Part shown: positions 15,854 through 26,479 of the stretch, one piece after another
How positions within the stretch are numbered: position 1 is the first letter of the stretch
How the letters are laid out: each line of letters begins with the position of its first letter
Origin: an uncultured Ruminococcus sp.
Lineage (GTDB): Bacteria > Bacillota > Clostridia > Oscillospirales > Acutalibacteraceae
DNA: 64,000 nt
NCBI GenBank assembly: GCA_902762615.1
Contig: CACWOX010000024.1
Span: 1-64,000 of the forward strand
Reading direction: 5' to 3'
Notes under the pieces: model-generated
Told to the model about the DNA's origin: nothing
Database searches by the model: none
The model's input: only the letters and a program-made list of their open reading frames with translations
Translations under genes and position numbers: made by a program

Positions 15854-18220
15854 GTGCTGGTATCAATGAACTGGATACGCGATTTCGTTGACCTCGACGG
15901 TCTCGATATCGACGCGTTGATTCACAGATTCACACTTTCCACCGCCGAGGTCGAGGAAGTGTTTCATTACGGCGAAAACACAAGCAATGTCGTCATTGCT
16001 CAGATCGTTTCTATAGAAAATCATCCCAATTCCAAGAAGCTCCACCTGCTCAAAGTGGACGCGGGCGACAGGATTTACGACTGCGTATGCGGCGCTCCCA
16101 ATGTCCGCGAGGGCATGAAGGTCGCTTTTGCCAAGGAAGGCGGCTTTGTGAACGGCTTTGCCATCAACAAGGCGACTGTCGCGGGGTACGACTCCTATGG
16201 CATGTGCTGCTCCGAGGCGGAATTGGGCATCAGCGCCGACAATTCCGGCATTATGGAAATCACCGACGACTATCCTCTCGGCACCGATCTCAAATCGGTC
16301 TATGACATCGAGGACATCGTTTTTGAGGTGGACAACAAGTCCCTCACCAACCGTCCCGACCTCTGGGGTCACTACGGCATCGCAAGAGAATTCGCAGCCC
16401 TCACCGGCAATCCCTTAAAGCCGATCGACCGCGTGGACACTTCCGTCTACAGCGAGCTGCCCCCTGTCGATATCGACATTCAGGACACCGAGCACTGCTA
16501 TCGCTATTCCGGCATGAAGGTGGACAATGTGACCGTCCACACCAGTCCGGTCAATATGCGCATACGCCTCTTTTACTGTGGCAGCCGCGCCATCAATCTG
16601 CTTGCCGATCTGACCAACTACCTCATGATGGAGGTCGGTCAGCCTATGCACGCATTCGACCGCCGCAAGGTGGACTGCGTGGAGATCAGGCGCTTCGATC
16701 AGCCCTTTAAATTCAAGACCCTCGACGACAACGAGAGAAACATCGACGAAAATACCCTGATGATCTGCTCCAAGGGTGAACCCGTTGCGATCGCCGGCAT
16801 TATGGGCGGTCTGGACTCCGAGATCGAGGACGACACCACTTCCCTGCTGCTGGAATCCGCCAATTTCGACGGCGTCTGCATCCGCAAGTCCTCTCAGCGT
16901 CTCGGTCTGAGAACCGACGCAAGCATGCGCTACGAAAAGATGATAGACCCCGAAATCACCACTGTGGCAATCGAGAGATTTTTGAAGCTTCTCTTTGAGA
17001 TTGACCCCGATGTGCAGGTGGTCTCTTCCCTCTCCGACAGCTATGTACACAAATATGACAAGATCGAGCTTACCTTTGACAAGGCTTACGTTGACCGCTA
17101 CACAGGCATTGCCATCAGCGACGATCAGATTATCAGCACCCTCGCGGCGCTCGGCTTTGACGTCAAGCACGAAGGCACCTCCTTCGACGTGAGCGTTCCG
17201 TCATGGAGAGCCACCAAGGACGTCACCATCAAGGCGGACATCATTGAGGAAATCACCAGAATTTACGGCTACGACAACTTCAAGATCACTACCACTCTCA
17301 GCCCGCTTCGCCCTGTTCGCAGAAGCGTCAACAAGAGCGACGAATATTACGCAAAAGACCTGCTTGTGGAGAAATTCAGGCTGCACGAGGTTCATTCCTA
17401 CATCTGGGCAGATTCAAAGAAGTTTGGCGAGCTGAATATGGACGTTGAGGACAACGTGAAGCTGATCAATTCCATCAATCCCGACCACGTTGTGCTGCGC
17501 AACTGCATGGTCCCCACCCTGCTCACCGTGGTCAATGAGAACAAATCATTCGGCACCGAATACGGCGTATTTGAGATCGCAAGAGTCATCGACGGCAAGA
17601 AGGAGGACGGCACCTGCAACGAGCGCAGAAAGCTCGGCATTGTTCTTTTCAGCCGCGACTGCTCGGAAAAAACGCTCTTCTTCCGCCTCAAAGATATGAT
17701 TTCGCTCTTTGTTTCCAATCTCAGACATAAGTCCGTAGACTTTGAGCACACGCAGGCTTCCCACAACTGGCAGCATCCGGTCAACACCGCTGCCATTTCT
17801 GTCGGCGGCGTGAAGCTGGGCTTTATGTCCACCCTTCACCCCTTGACTGCCATGAAGCTGGACAAAAAGGCGGCGATCGTCTGCGCCGAGATTGACATGG
17901 ATTCCTTCACGCAGGTGGAAAAAGATGAGCTTGCCTTTACAGAGCCTTCCAAATTCCCCGGCATTGACATCGACCTGACGATCATCAGAAACCCCGATGT
18001 GACCTACCGCAGAGTGGAAGAAATCATTAAGGTCAACGGCGGACAGTTCCTCAATTCGGTCAAAGTTACCGATATTTACGAGGGAATCATCAGCAGCATT
18101 ACCCTGCGACTCGCCTTCTCCTCTCCCGAAAAGACTCTCTCCATGAACGAAATTCAGGAAACAGTGTTCGGAAACATTGTTCCCGAGCTTGAAAAATCCG
18201 GCATTCTGCTCAAGAAATAA
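15854..18220 (+). CDS. pheT: Phenylalanine-tRNA ligase beta subunit
   Basis: Non-catalytic partner of PheS with tRNA-binding and editing functions. 788 residues, normal. The N-terminal OB-fold EMAP-like domain (VVIAQIVSIENHPNSKKLHLLKVDAG) is followed by the B3/B4 editing domain (RPDLWGHYGIAREFAALTGN), the B5 domain and a C-terminal anticodon-binding ferredoxin-like domain (PGIDIDLTIIRNPDVTY). The start is GTG at 15854, preceded by AAGGAGG at nine bases; the internal ATG at residue 5 is less well placed. Two terminators follow. Confidence 0.98.
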   Translation: MLVSMNWIRDFVDLDGLDIDALIHRFTLSTAEVEEVFHYGENTSNVVIAQIVSIENHPNSKKLHLLKVDAGDRIYDCVCGAPNVREGMKVAFAKEGGFVNGFAINKATVAGYDSYGMCCSEAELGISADNSGIMEITDDYPLGTDLKSVYDIEDIVFEVDNKSLTNRPDLWGHYGIAREFAALTGNPLKPIDRVDTSVYSELPPVDIDIQDTEHCYRYSGMKVDNVTVHTSPVNMRIRLFYCGSRAINLLADLTNYLMMEVGQPMHAFDRRKVDCVEIRRFDQPFKFKTLDDNERNIDENTLMICSKGEPVAIAGIMGGLDSEIEDDTTSLLLESANFDGVCIRKSSQRLGLRTDASMRYEKMIDPEITTVAIERFLKLLFEIDPDVQVVSSLSDSYVHKYDKIELTFDKAYVDRYTGIAISDDQIISTLAALGFDVKHEGTSFDVSVPSWRATKDVTIKADIIEEITRIYGYDNFKITTTLSPLRPVRRSVNKSDEYYAKDLLVEKFRLHEVHSYIWADSKKFGELNMDVEDNVKLINSINPDHVVLRNCMVPTLLTVVNENKSFGTEYGVFEIARVIDGKKEDGTCNERRKLGIVLFSRDCSEKTLFFRLKDMISLFVSNLRHKSVDFEHTQASHNWQHPVNTAAISVGGVKLGFMSTLHPLTAMKLDKKAAIVCAEIDMDSFTQVEKDELAFTEPSKFPGIDIDLTIIRNPDVTYRRVEEIIKVNGGQFLNSVKVTDIYEGIISSITLRLAFSSPEKTLSMNEIQETVFGNIVPELEKSGILLKK

Positions 18221-18243
18221 TTCCCATTCATTCATAAAAAACT

Positions 18244-18290
18244 GCTCACGGTGATATGGCGCTTTTCTCATTCACCGTGAGCTTTGTTTT
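18244..18290 (+). terminator. First terminator after pheT
   Basis: GCTCACGGTGA (18244-18254) with TCACCGTGAGC (18272-18282), then TTTGTTTT. Confidence 0.8.
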
Positions 18291-18312
18291 ATGATATTAT
18301 ATACAGGGACAG

Positions 18313-18356
18313 CAAAAGCCTCCGTATCAAAAAAATCAACGGAGGCTTTTGTTTTG
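18313..18356. terminator. Second hairpin terminator after pheT
   Basis: CAAAAGCCTCCGT (18313-18325) with ACGGAGGCTTTTG (18339-18351), then TTTTGC. The remaining sequence between 18357 and 18508 is AT-rich with no gene seen. Confidence 0.75.
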
Positions 18357-18508
18357 CTATTTATTTTTGAGGAGGAGAGATGTAATCATTTTCAAATGCA
18401 ATCGTTCGCTTATCTCTTTCCCGATTACATTTATATAATATACCCTAATTATTATCTATAAGTTAAAAGATTTTTACAAAATTAATAACAATACCAGATT
18501 ATATAAAA

Positions 18509-18541
18509 ATCCTTCCGAATTCTATGAAAATCCGGAAGGAT
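18509..18541 (-). terminator. Terminator of the ftsH transcription unit
   Basis: ATCCTTCCG and CGGAAGGAT form a stem. On the minus strand it is followed by TTTTTATAT, eight bases after the ftsH stop. Confidence 0.8.
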
Positions 18542-18548
18542 CATTAAT

Positions 18549-20456
18549 TTACTGGATTTCCTCCGTGTTGCCCTTCATGATCTGCTCAAACTTTGCGCCT
18601 GTCATTTTCTCATTTTCCATGAGATACTTGGCGACCTCATGCAGCTTATCGACATGCTGTGTGAGGATAGCTCCGGCTTTCTTGTAGCCCTCGGCAATCA
18701 GAGAGCGAACCTCGTTGTCTATCTCTTTGGCAATTTCATTGGAGTAATCGACGGTGTGACCGAAGTCGCGGCCGAGGAACACTTCCTGACCGTCAGTGGA
18801 ACCGTACTGAATGGGTCCGAGCTTGTCGCTCATGCCGTACTTGGTGACCATCGACTTGGCAATTTTTGTGGCACGCTCGATATCATTGGAGGCGCCTGTG
18901 GAAATATCCTCCAAAATCAGCGCTTCGGAGGCTCTGCCGCCGAGCAGTACCACAATATCTTCCTTCATCTGACCCTTGAGCTTGTAGGAACGATCCTCCT
19001 GCGGCAGGCTCATGGTGTAGCCGCCAGCCATTCCTCTGGGAATGATGGATATTTCATGCACCGGATCCTGTGTGGGGCAGTAATATGTCACCACCGCGTG
19101 ACCTGCCTCGTGATAGGCGGTCAGGCGCTTCTCCTTGTCGGAGATCTTCTTGGATTTCTTCTCCGCGCCGGCAACCACCTTAATGGTCGCTTCCTCAATT
19201 TCCTTCATGGTGATAGCCTTGAGATTCCTTCTGGCAGCCAGAAGTGCCGCTTCGTTGAGCAGGTTTTCCAGATCGGCTCCGGTGAATCCAGCCGTGGATT
19301 TGGCAATGGTGGAAAGATCGACGTCGGGACCGAGCGGCTTTTTCTTGGAGTGAACCTTGAGGATTTCCTCTCTGCCCTTGATGTCGGGATAGCCGACCAT
19401 GACCTGACGGTCGAAACGTCCGGGACGTGTGAGAGCCGGATCGAGAATGTCAGGGCGGTTGGTGGCTGCTATGATGATAACGCCTTCGTTCGCGCCGAAG
19501 CCGTCCATCTCAACCAGCATCTGATTGAGCGTCTGTTCGCGTTCGTCGTGTCCGCCGCCGAGACCTGCGCCTCTGTGACGACCCACAGCGTCGATTTCAT
19601 CTATGAAAATAATACAGGGGTTGTTCTTCTTTGCCTGATCGAAGAGGTCGCGCACACGGGACGCGCCCACGCCGACGAACATTTCCACGAAATCGGAACC
19701 CGAAATCGAGAAGAACGCCACACCCGCTTCACCCGCAACGGCTCTGGCAAGCAGCGTCTTACCTGTGCCGGGAGGTCCGACAAGCAGTACGCCCTTGGGA
19801 ACATGCGCGCCCAGCTCGTCGTATTTCTTGGGATTTTTCAGGAAGTCAACGATCTCCTGAAGCTCTTCCTTTTCCTCATCGGCGCCTGCCACATCCGCAA
19901 ATGTGGTCTTTCGCTTTTCGTCGTTGACGTTCTTAATCTTTGCCTTGCCGAAATTCATCTGGCGGTTGCTCTCGCCCATAACGCCGTTGACGCGCTTGAA
20001 CATGAAATAATAAAGCAGCACCAGACCGCCGATCATGATGATGGTGGGCAGCAGGCTTGCGAGCAGGCTGTTGTCCTGCTTTGGCTCATAATCCTCGCCT
20101 ATGACAATGTTGCTCTCTTTCAGCTCCTGAAGTCCGCGTTTTGCGTCATTGATGAAAAGCTCAATGCTCGGCACCTTATAGGTGACCGGATCAGGCTGAT
20201 TGCCCTTGGCGTCCTTCTTCATGTTGATGGTAAGCACGCCTGTGTTGAGCGACAGGTTGAAGTCGGAAACCTCGGCAGCCTTCCACTCGGTCGGGCTGAC
20301 GCTGCTGCTTCCGGGCGTGAAATACTCCAGTATTTCGGAATACTTGTGTTCCTCCGGCTTTTTATTGCCGGAAATAAAGTAGAGTGCGGCAATAATCAGT
20401 ATCGGTATCCCGAGCCAGATTAAATAGCCCCCCATCTTTCTTTTTTTGTTTTCCAA
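18549..20456 (-). CDS. ftsH: ATP-dependent zinc metalloprotease FtsH
   Basis: Membrane-anchored AAA+ protease that degrades misassembled membrane proteins and some regulators. About 635 residues. Two membrane segments ([19 protein letters not shown] and [19 protein letters not shown]) enclose an extracytoplasmic domain of about 105 residues. The AAA domain has Walker A GPPGTGKT (about residue 230), Walker [12 protein letters not shown] and the SRH region [18 protein letters not shown]. The zinc site is HEAGH. The GTG at 20465 sits directly on the Shine-Dalgarno (AGGAGTG), so the TTG at 20456, eight bases after AGGAG, is the better start. It lies 80 bases downstream of hpt, as in many Firmicutes (tilS-hpt-ftsH). 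Confidence 0.97.
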   Translation of the reverse strand: MENKKRKMGGYLIWLGIPILIIAALYFISGNKKPEEHKYSEILEYFTPGSSSVSPTEWKAAEVSDFNLSLNTGVLTINMKKDAKGNQPDPVTYKVPSIELFINDAKRGLQELKESNIVIGEDYEPKQDNSLLASLLPTIIMIGGLVLLYYFMFKRVNGVMGESNRQMNFGKAKIKNVNDEKRKTTFADVAGADEEKEELQEIVDFLKNPKKYDELGAHVPKGVLLVGPPGTGKTLLARAVAGEAGVAFFSISGSDFVEMFVGVGASRVRDLFDQAKKNNPCIIFIDEIDAVGRHRGAGLGGGHDEREQTLNQMLVEMDGFGANEGVIIIAATNRPDILDPALTRPGRFDRQVMVGYPDIKGREEILKVHSKKKPLGPDVDLSTIAKSTAGFTGADLENLLNEAALLAARRNLKAITMKEIEEATIKVVAGAEKKSKKISDKEKRLTAYHEAGHAVVTYYCPTQDPVHEISIIPRGMAGGYTMSLPQEDRSYKLKGQMKEDIVVLLGGRASEALILEDISTGASNDIERATKIAKSMVTKYGMSDKLGPIQYGSTDGQEVFLGRDFGHTVDYSNEIAKEIDNEVRSLIAEGYKKAGAILTQHVDKLHEVAKYLMENEKMTGAKFEQIMKGNTEEIQ

Positions 20457-20535
20457 ATAAGCCACTCCTAACTAATTTTTAGACCATAATATTATAATGC
20501 ATAAATATTACATTTGTGTTAATAAAATGCATACT

Positions 20536-21072
20536 TCATGAATTTCTCATAACTCCTATATAGGGCAGATTTCTATATTTCTGGTCATAGTCAAGACCGT
20601 ATCCCACAATGAACTCGTCCCCGACAATTCCTCCGACGTAATCCGCCGAAATATCCGCCTTCCTTCCGGTGGGCTTGTCCAGAAGGGTGCAGATTTTGAC
20701 ACTCGAAGGCTCTCTGGATTCCAGCAGCGCCTTCAGCTTATGCAAAGTCTTGCCGGAATCAAGGATATCCTCGACAATAATCACGTCTCTGCCGGCAATG
20801 TCCGTGCTGAGATCCTGAACAACATTGATTATACCTGTAGACTCTTTGCCCGCGTAGCTTGAAACAATCATAAAATCAACTTCACAGTGGATGGTCAGGC
20901 TGCGCATCAGATCTGCCGCAAAAATCATTGAACCCTTGAGAACCACAACAAGCAGCGGATTGCGCCCCGCATAGTCCCGGCTGAGCTGCTTTCCAACCTT
21001 TTCGACCATCTTTCTTATGTCTTCCTCCGAAAAAAGCACGCTGCCGATTTCATTGTCCCATTCATTAATCAT
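20536..21072 (-). CDS. hpt: Hypoxanthine phosphoribosyltransferase
   Basis: Purine salvage: converts hypoxanthine or guanine and PRPP to IMP or GMP in the cytoplasm. 178 residues. The PRPP loop VIIVEDILDSGKTL and the VVLKGSMIFAADLMR segment are characteristic. It overlaps the end of tilS by 8 bases, so the two are translationally coupled; ftsH follows. This conserved gene order supports the call. Confidence 0.95.
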   Translation of the reverse strand: MINEWDNEIGSVLFSEEDIRKMVEKVGKQLSRDYAGRNPLLVVVLKGSMIFAADLMRSLTIHCEVDFMIVSSYAGKESTGIINVVQDLSTDIAGRDVIIVEDILDSGKTLHKLKALLESREPSSVKICTLLDKPTGRKADISADYVGGIVGDEFIVGYGLDYDQKYRNLPYIGVMRNS

Positions 21073-22471
21073 CGAGAAATCCTCCTTGATAAATTATGTC
21101 CTGCATTTCTGCATTTATATAAAGCACCCTCTGCGTCGCATGGGTCACTTTAAAGCGCTCAGCCGTTCCAATGCCGCATATCCACGCAACAACCCCTTGG
21201 GCGTCAAGCAGAGGGAGTCTTTGACGAAGACAGACCGGTATTTTTTGCTCATTATACAGCTTTTTAAGAGATTTGGTAATTCCGCGTCCTGTCTGGCTGA
21301 ATTTGTCGCCTTCGCGCCGAAAACGGAACACTGCTTTATTTATCTTATCATAATCCAGACAATTTTTGAATACATTTCCATCATTTTCTTCATTTTTGCA
21401 TAGATCATTATATTTATTCTTATCTATAATAACCGATTTTATTGTTTGACCGTAGGGTGTAATTATTTCCCCCGGAGAAAAAACTACCTCCCAATGAGGA
21501 AAGGAATCTTCACGCGGTAAAAGACTGGTTTTATTTGTAAAAAAAACGGTTTTGTTTTTGACCGAAAAAATATGATTTCCCGGAAGATTGACGCTTCCCT
21601 CTCCCCTTGCCATACATTCCATCATGGCATACACATGCTTCTGCTCAGGGAGAATATGCAGCCTTTCCGCACAGATTGCCATTAAAGCCCGGCTCATGAC
21701 CGGCGGCACACCGGCAAACAGCCTGTCCGCGCAGCCGGTGTGCAGATATTCGTCCGCGGCTTGGGCGGCAATATCCGAGATAAATGCGTCGTCCGCCCTT
21801 GCAGCCTCGGTGAGCCTGCCGATCGCCTCTGAAACCGAGGGGTTAAGCTCACGCATCAGAGGAAGTATCTGCCGTCTGATCTTGTTGCGGGCGTAATCAG
21901 TGGTGAGATTGGTGGAATCTGTCACATACGCAATGCCCTTTGAAGCGCAGTAGGCTTCGATTTCGGAACGCTCACAACAGATGAGAGGACGGATGATATT
22001 GCCCCGGACAGGCGGTATTCCTTTCAGACCGTTGACCGAACAGCCTCGGATTATGTGAAAGAGCACCGTTTCGACCGAATCGGAACGGGTATGCGCGGTG
22101 GCAATCTTCCCGCCGCATTTTTCGGCTTCCTCTTGAAATATGCCGTACCGTATCTCCCTGCCGCATTCCTCGAGACCTATCCCCTTTTGCGCGGCAATCG
22201 CCGGAACGTCCCGACAGCAAAGGCGAAATGACACATCCAGCTTCTTGCAGAATGCCTCCGCAAAAGCCGCGTCGCGTTCCGCCTCTTCGCCGCGGATCAT
22301 GTGATTGACATGCACGGCTTGGATATGCAGCGATAATTCCTCACGCAAAGAACACAGAAAATGCAGCAGCGCGCAGGAATCGGCTCCTCCGGACAACCCC
22401 ACAACGACACTGTCGCCCCTCGAGAGCATCGCGAAGCATTCAATGGCAAGTCTGCACTTAGCCTCCAACAT
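21065..22471 (-). CDS. tilS: tRNA(Ile)-lysidine synthase
   Basis: ATP-dependent addition of lysine to C34 of tRNA-Ile(CAU), which lets it read AUA. 468 residues. The N-type ATP pyrophosphatase loop VVGLSGGADSCALLHF is at about residue 25; HVNHMIRGEEAERDAAF and ATAHTRSDSVETVLFHIIRG are family motifs; a weakly conserved C-terminal tRNA-binding domain follows. The ATG at 22471 is chosen because the protein then begins just before the PP-loop domain; the frame is open 41 codons further but those residues have no family resemblance. It overlaps the dnaB stop by 14 bases. Confidence 0.95.
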   Translation of the reverse strand: MLEAKCRLAIECFAMLSRGDSVVVGLSGGADSCALLHFLCSLREELSLHIQAVHVNHMIRGEEAERDAAFAEAFCKKLDVSFRLCCRDVPAIAAQKGIGLEECGREIRYGIFQEEAEKCGGKIATAHTRSDSVETVLFHIIRGCSVNGLKGIPPVRGNIIRPLICCERSEIEAYCASKGIAYVTDSTNLTTDYARNKIRRQILPLMRELNPSVSEAIGRLTEAARADDAFISDIAAQAADEYLHTGCADRLFAGVPPVMSRALMAICAERLHILPEQKHVYAMMECMARGEGSVNLPGNHIFSVKNKTVFFTNKTSLLPREDSFPHWEVVFSPGEIITPYGQTIKSVIIDKNKYNDLCKNEENDGNVFKNCLDYDKINKAVFRFRREGDKFSQTGRGITKSLKKLYNEQKIPVCLRQRLPLLDAQGVVAWICGIGTAERFKVTHATQRVLYINAEMQDIIYQGGFLDD

Positions 22472-23825
22472 ATGTATCCTCCGCTGCGGTGAATCTTGTG
22501 GTCGCTCCCGACCAGTGGAGCGGTATCTCACAGGTGGTGCCGTGACGGTTTTTCGCAACCATGCAGATCGCGCGGGTCTGGTCAACCTCTTCATTCTGCT
22601 TGGGTTCGCTCTGCTGATAATATCCCTCGCGGTAGAGGAACAGGATTATATCCGCGTCCTGCTCGATTGAACCCGAATCACGCAGGTCGGAAAGCATGGG
22701 CTTATGTCCCGTGCGGGATTCGGTGGCACGGTTGAGCTGTGAAAGACAGAGCACCGGAACCATCAGCTCTTTTGCGAGAATCTTGAGGCCGCGGGTGATT
22801 TCCGAAACCTCCTGCACACGGTTGGCGATCTTGCCGTTGCCCATGAGCTGAAGGTAGTCGATCACCACAAGTCCCACGTTGCCGAGTCGCCGCAGCTTCG
22901 CCTTCATCTCGGTAACAGATATATTGCCCGCTTCATCTATAAAAATCGGCGAGCCGTGAAGCTCGGAGGCAGCCTGTGAAAGCCTTGCCCATTCCTCGGG
23001 ATTCATTCTGCCGTCACGCAGCTTGTAGCCTTCCACGCCCGATTCGGTGGACAGCATTCGGAGCGCCAGCTGCTCACGCGTCATTTCCAGCGAGAAAAAC
23101 GCGACCTTTTTATGATGAACGAGTGCCACGTTGCGTGCGATATTGAGCGCAAAGCTGGTCTTGCCCATACCGGGACGGGCTGCCAGAAGAATCAGGTCGG
23201 ATTTATTCAGACCCGATATGGTGTCGTCGAGCGTTTTGATGCCGGTCGGTGTGCCGACGAATTCATCTCTGCGGTCGGAATTGATCAGCATGAGATGATC
23301 GTAGGCGGCTATCAGCACCTCGGAAATCGGCTTCAAACCCTGACTTCCGCGCGAATTGGCTATTTCATAGATCCTCTGCTCGGAACGGTCGAGCACAACG
23401 CGTGCGTCGTTGGTTTCGTCCGACGCGTCGTTGATAATCTCCTTCGCGGCGAGAATCAGCGACCGCATTTCAAATTTTTCACGTATGATCTCGGCATAAG
23501 CCTCGACATTGGAGACCGACGGGACAAGGTTCGCAAGTGTAAAGAGATATTGCTTGCCAGCCTCTTCCGTGAACACTCCGATGCCGACAAGCTCATTGAG
23601 CACCGTGATGATGTCGACAGGCGAACCCGCGCGGAACAGCCTGTGCATTGCCGAGAAAATCTCGCGGTGGTTTTCGTTGTAAAAATACTCGGGTCGAACG
23701 ATGTCGAGAATGCGGTTAAGGCACTCGGAGTCAAGCAGCACCGCGCCGAGCACCGATTGCTCGGCTTCATTGTTCGCCGGCAGCACCGTCTGACGTTCCA
23801 GCTCCGCGCCCGTTATGTTTTCCAT
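22458..23825 (-). CDS. dnaB: Replicative DNA helicase
   Basis: Hexameric 5'-3' helicase of the replication fork. 455 residues, normal length (DnaC in Bacillus naming). The N-terminal primase-binding domain (LPANNEAEQSVLGAVLLD) is followed by a RecA-like domain with Walker A ARPGMGKTSFALN and VIDYLQLMG (Walker B), then the DLRDSGSIEQDADIILFLYR signature. No intein is present. It lies downstream of rplI, the usual Firmicutes order. Confidence 0.98.
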   Translation of the reverse strand: MENITGAELERQTVLPANNEAEQSVLGAVLLDSECLNRILDIVRPEYFYNENHREIFSAMHRLFRAGSPVDIITVLNELVGIGVFTEEAGKQYLFTLANLVPSVSNVEAYAEIIREKFEMRSLILAAKEIINDASDETNDARVVLDRSEQRIYEIANSRGSQGLKPISEVLIAAYDHLMLINSDRRDEFVGTPTGIKTLDDTISGLNKSDLILLAARPGMGKTSFALNIARNVALVHHKKVAFFSLEMTREQLALRMLSTESGVEGYKLRDGRMNPEEWARLSQAASELHGSPIFIDEAGNISVTEMKAKLRRLGNVGLVVIDYLQLMGNGKIANRVQEVSEITRGLKILAKELMVPVLCLSQLNRATESRTGHKPMLSDLRDSGSIEQDADIILFLYREGYYQQSEPKQNEEVDQTRAICMVAKNRHGTTCEIPLHWSGATTRFTAAEDTYVGG

Positions 23826-23905
23826 AATGCCATGTTCGCCCCTCTCTAAAAAAATAAAATATCGTTTTATTTAGTGTAAAGCTAATTAGCTTTAGCAGTA
23901 AAGGA

Positions 23906-24352
23906 TTATTCCTTCACAACCTCGATGTTGACGGTTGCCGATATTCCGGTGTAAAGCTTAACTTCGCACTCGAAGGTGCCGAAGGTCTTTATCTCGGAAC
24001 GGAGTGTGATTTTCTTTTTGTCGATATCTATGCCGTATTGACTGCCCAGCACCTCGACAATTTCCTTGGGTGTGATGGAGCCAAAGAGCTTTCCGCTCTG
24101 TCCTGCCTTACCGATGATCTTTATGGTCTTGCCGTGAATCTTTGCCTTCTTTGCCTCAGCGGCTGCCTTTTCCTCTGCCAGACGGAAGGCGGCGGCGCTT
24201 TCTCTGTTGTTCTTCTCGCTCAATGCCTGTGCGTTTGCTTCCACTGCCAATTTGCGAGGAAAGAGGAAGTTTCTTGCGTATCCGTCAGAGACATTGACCA
24301 GATCTCCCTTTTTGCCTGTTCCTTTTACATCCTGATTGAGTATAACTTTCAT
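23906..24352 (-). CDS. rplI: Large ribosomal subunit protein bL9
   Basis: 148-residue ribosomal protein binding 23S rRNA near the L1 stalk. The N-terminal domain [30 protein letters not shown] is unmistakable, followed by the long helix and the C-terminal domain. The start is the ATG at 24352 with GAAGGGAAAG upstream; the frame is open seven codons further but MKVIL is the family start. Confidence 0.98.
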   Translation of the reverse strand: MKVILNQDVKGTGKKGDLVNVSDGYARNFLFPRKLAVEANAQALSEKNNRESAAAFRLAEEKAAAEAKKAKIHGKTIKIIGKAGQSGKLFGSITPKEIVEVLGSQYGIDIDKKKITLRSEIKTFGTFECEVKLYTGISATVNIEVVKE

Positions 24353-24397
24353 TGTGTATCTTTCCCTTCTCAAAAATATTCATCATATATATTATGT

Positions 24398-26401
24398 TTA
24401 CGCGTTGGCTGCCGTCTGCTCCATTGCCTGCTCGGTCCGGAATTCGTCAATGGCAGATTTCAGCTTTTCTATCGCTTCATCAATTGTCATGTCATACAGC
24501 TGCGCGGCTGCCATGGTCATGTGACCGCCTCCGCCCAGCTTCTCCATGACAAGCTGCACATTGAACCTGCCGAGAGAACGAGCCGAAATATTGATCTGAC
24601 TGCCCATCACATAGAGCACGAACGAAGCTGTCACTCCGTTGATGTTCAGCAGTTCGTCCGCTGCCTGTGAGGCAATGACCCTGATTCCCTCTACATCTTC
24701 GGAGGCTATCGAAATGGCGCAGTCGCCGTACAGTCTCGCAGATGAAACAAGCTGCGATTTTTCAATATATGTCTGGAGGGAGCCGGAGAAGAATCGCTTG
24801 ACCTCGATGGTATCGGCTCCTCTGCGGCGAAGATATGCCGCGGCTTCAAATGTCCTCGCGCCTGTCTTGAGCACAAAGCTCTTGGTGTCAAGCATGATGC
24901 CCGACAGCAGCGCCTCCGCCTCGGGACGGGCAATTGCCGTTTCGTGCATGTAGGGCGCCAGCTCGGTCACCATTTCACAGGTAGATGAGGCGTATGGCTC
25001 GTGGAAGAAGATGACTGAATTCTGTATTCTCTTGACCGACAGTCTGTGATGATCTATCGTGACAACCGTTGAGGCATTGTTATAGACCGCCTTGCTCTCT
25101 ATCACGTCGGGCGAATGTGTGTCCACTATGATCAGCAGCGAATTGTCGGTCATGGCGTCGAGCGCGGCGTCGGGATTGATGAACCACGCGACCTCGCGCG
25201 TATCGCGGTAGGAGTCGATCAGCGGCTGCGCAAGCGTCGCTGCCTCGTCCACCACGATATTGACGGTGTGCTCGGTGTCCTTTTGCAGCGCTTTGATAAT
25301 GGCTGCCAGACCGATGGCGGCTCCTATCGCGTCAAGGTCGGAGAATCTGTGTCCCATTATAAAGCACTTGTCGGCGGTATTGATAAGCTCCACCAGCGCC
25401 TGCGCAATCATTCGCGTGCGCACCTTGCTCTGCTTTTCGACCGACTTGGAGACCCCTCCGAAGAAGGAATAGCCGTCGGCGTCCTTGACCGACGCCTGAT
25501 CGCCGCCGCGTCCCAGAGCCATTTCCAGCGCCTGATTTGCCCAGAATTCGCACTCGCTGAAATTGGCACCGCCGCGTCCCACGCCTATGGAGAGCGTCAC
25601 GGGGTTGCCGCCTTCAATGACGATCTTGCGTGCGTCGTTGAGCACCGAGAAACGCGATGAGATGATCTTTTGCAGATATTGCTCCTCCAGCAGTATGAAG
25701 CTGCGGTCGCGTGCATTGATGCGGCAGATGCTGCTGTATCCCTCCACCCACTTGGTGAGCAGGGATTCCAGCGCGGAGATCACGCGGACACGCTCGTTTT
25801 CACGTACTTTGAGCAGCTCCTCCTCGTTGTCAAAGACGACAAGAATGACTGCCGGACGGCTGACGGTAAAGAGATTTTCCGTGCGTTTCAGATCGGTAAT
25901 ATCGTTGAAATACAGTACAAACTGTTCCGCATCGTCAATCTCATGCACGCCGACCGAAACGGAATAGACCTTCTTTTCTTTTTTTATCTCAAATTTATTG
26001 TTGGCTGACAGCCACTCTTCGTCAAATCCCTTGAACACTCGGGGCAGCTTTACCCCCTGAGCGTCGGCGCCGAGCAGAATAATCTCGCGAAACTGATCGT
26101 TGTACCATACGATCTCCCCGGCATGGGTCACAGTGACTGCCGGTACCGGAATATTGTTGAGGGCGTCTTTATTGGAAGTATCAAGCGACTGCGCTACCTG
26201 CAGAACATATCTGTACACGCTCTGCCTGATAGTGCCGGAAAACAGTACCGAAAGACCTACGGCAGCTGCGCAGATAATAATTGCAATGGTTTTCAGTCCC
26301 CAGCCCGGTTCCATCACGAATATCAGCATGAGCATAAGCAGCAGCAGTCCCAGCTGAATATAGGAATAGGGCGTAAGCAGCCAGTATTTGTTGTTTTTCA
26401 T
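24398..26401 (-). CDS. gdpP: GdpP-like cyclic-di-AMP phosphodiesterase (DHH family)
   Basis: Membrane-bound hydrolase of the second messenger c-di-AMP. 667 residues, normal for GdpP. Two N-terminal membrane segments lie within residues 1-55, then a PAS-like domain (about 80-160) and a degenerate GGDEF domain (about 165-300). The DHH catalytic domain has RFSDLDAIGAAIG, DTHSPDVIE and TIDHHR. The DHHA1 domain ends with LGGGGHMTMAAAQL. The start at 26401 (MKNNKYW) follows GGTGG; upstream in-frame residues are not conserved. It lies between rnj and rplI, the same order as the yybT-rplI-dnaB block of Bacillus. Confidence 0.93.
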   Translation of the reverse strand: MKNNKYWLLTPYSYIQLGLLLLMLMLIFVMEPGWGLKTIAIIICAAAVGLSVLFSGTIRQSVYRYVLQVAQSLDTSNKDALNNIPVPAVTVTHAGEIVWYNDQFREIILLGADAQGVKLPRVFKGFDEEWLSANNKFEIKKEKKVYSVSVGVHEIDDAEQFVLYFNDITDLKRTENLFTVSRPAVILVVFDNEEELLKVRENERVRVISALESLLTKWVEGYSSICRINARDRSFILLEEQYLQKIISSRFSVLNDARKIVIEGGNPVTLSIGVGRGGANFSECEFWANQALEMALGRGGDQASVKDADGYSFFGGVSKSVEKQSKVRTRMIAQALVELINTADKCFIMGHRFSDLDAIGAAIGLAAIIKALQKDTEHTVNIVVDEAATLAQPLIDSYRDTREVAWFINPDAALDAMTDNSLLIIVDTHSPDVIESKAVYNNASTVVTIDHHRLSVKRIQNSVIFFHEPYASSTCEMVTELAPYMHETAIARPEAEALLSGIMLDTKSFVLKTGARTFEAAAYLRRRGADTIEVKRFFSGSLQTYIEKSQLVSSARLYGDCAISIASEDVEGIRVIASQAADELLNINGVTASFVLYVMGSQINISARSLGRFNVQLVMEKLGGGGHMTMAAAQLYDMTIDEAIEKLKSAIDEFRTEQAMEQTAANA

Positions 26402-26479
26402 CAATCCACCACCCTGATTTTTTTGACGCGGCATGATTCAGTTATTTGCGGTTTATGCCGCGCCGCCGGCTGCCCGAAA

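Noticed and set aside
18639..20423. 594-residue open frame on the plus strand
   Set aside because: Antisense to ftsH, His/Val-rich in the manner of shadow frames, no ribosome site.
22472..22594. Longer N-terminus for TilS
   Set aside because: The residues overlap dnaB in another frame and lack family resemblance; the protein from 22471 matches the normal start.
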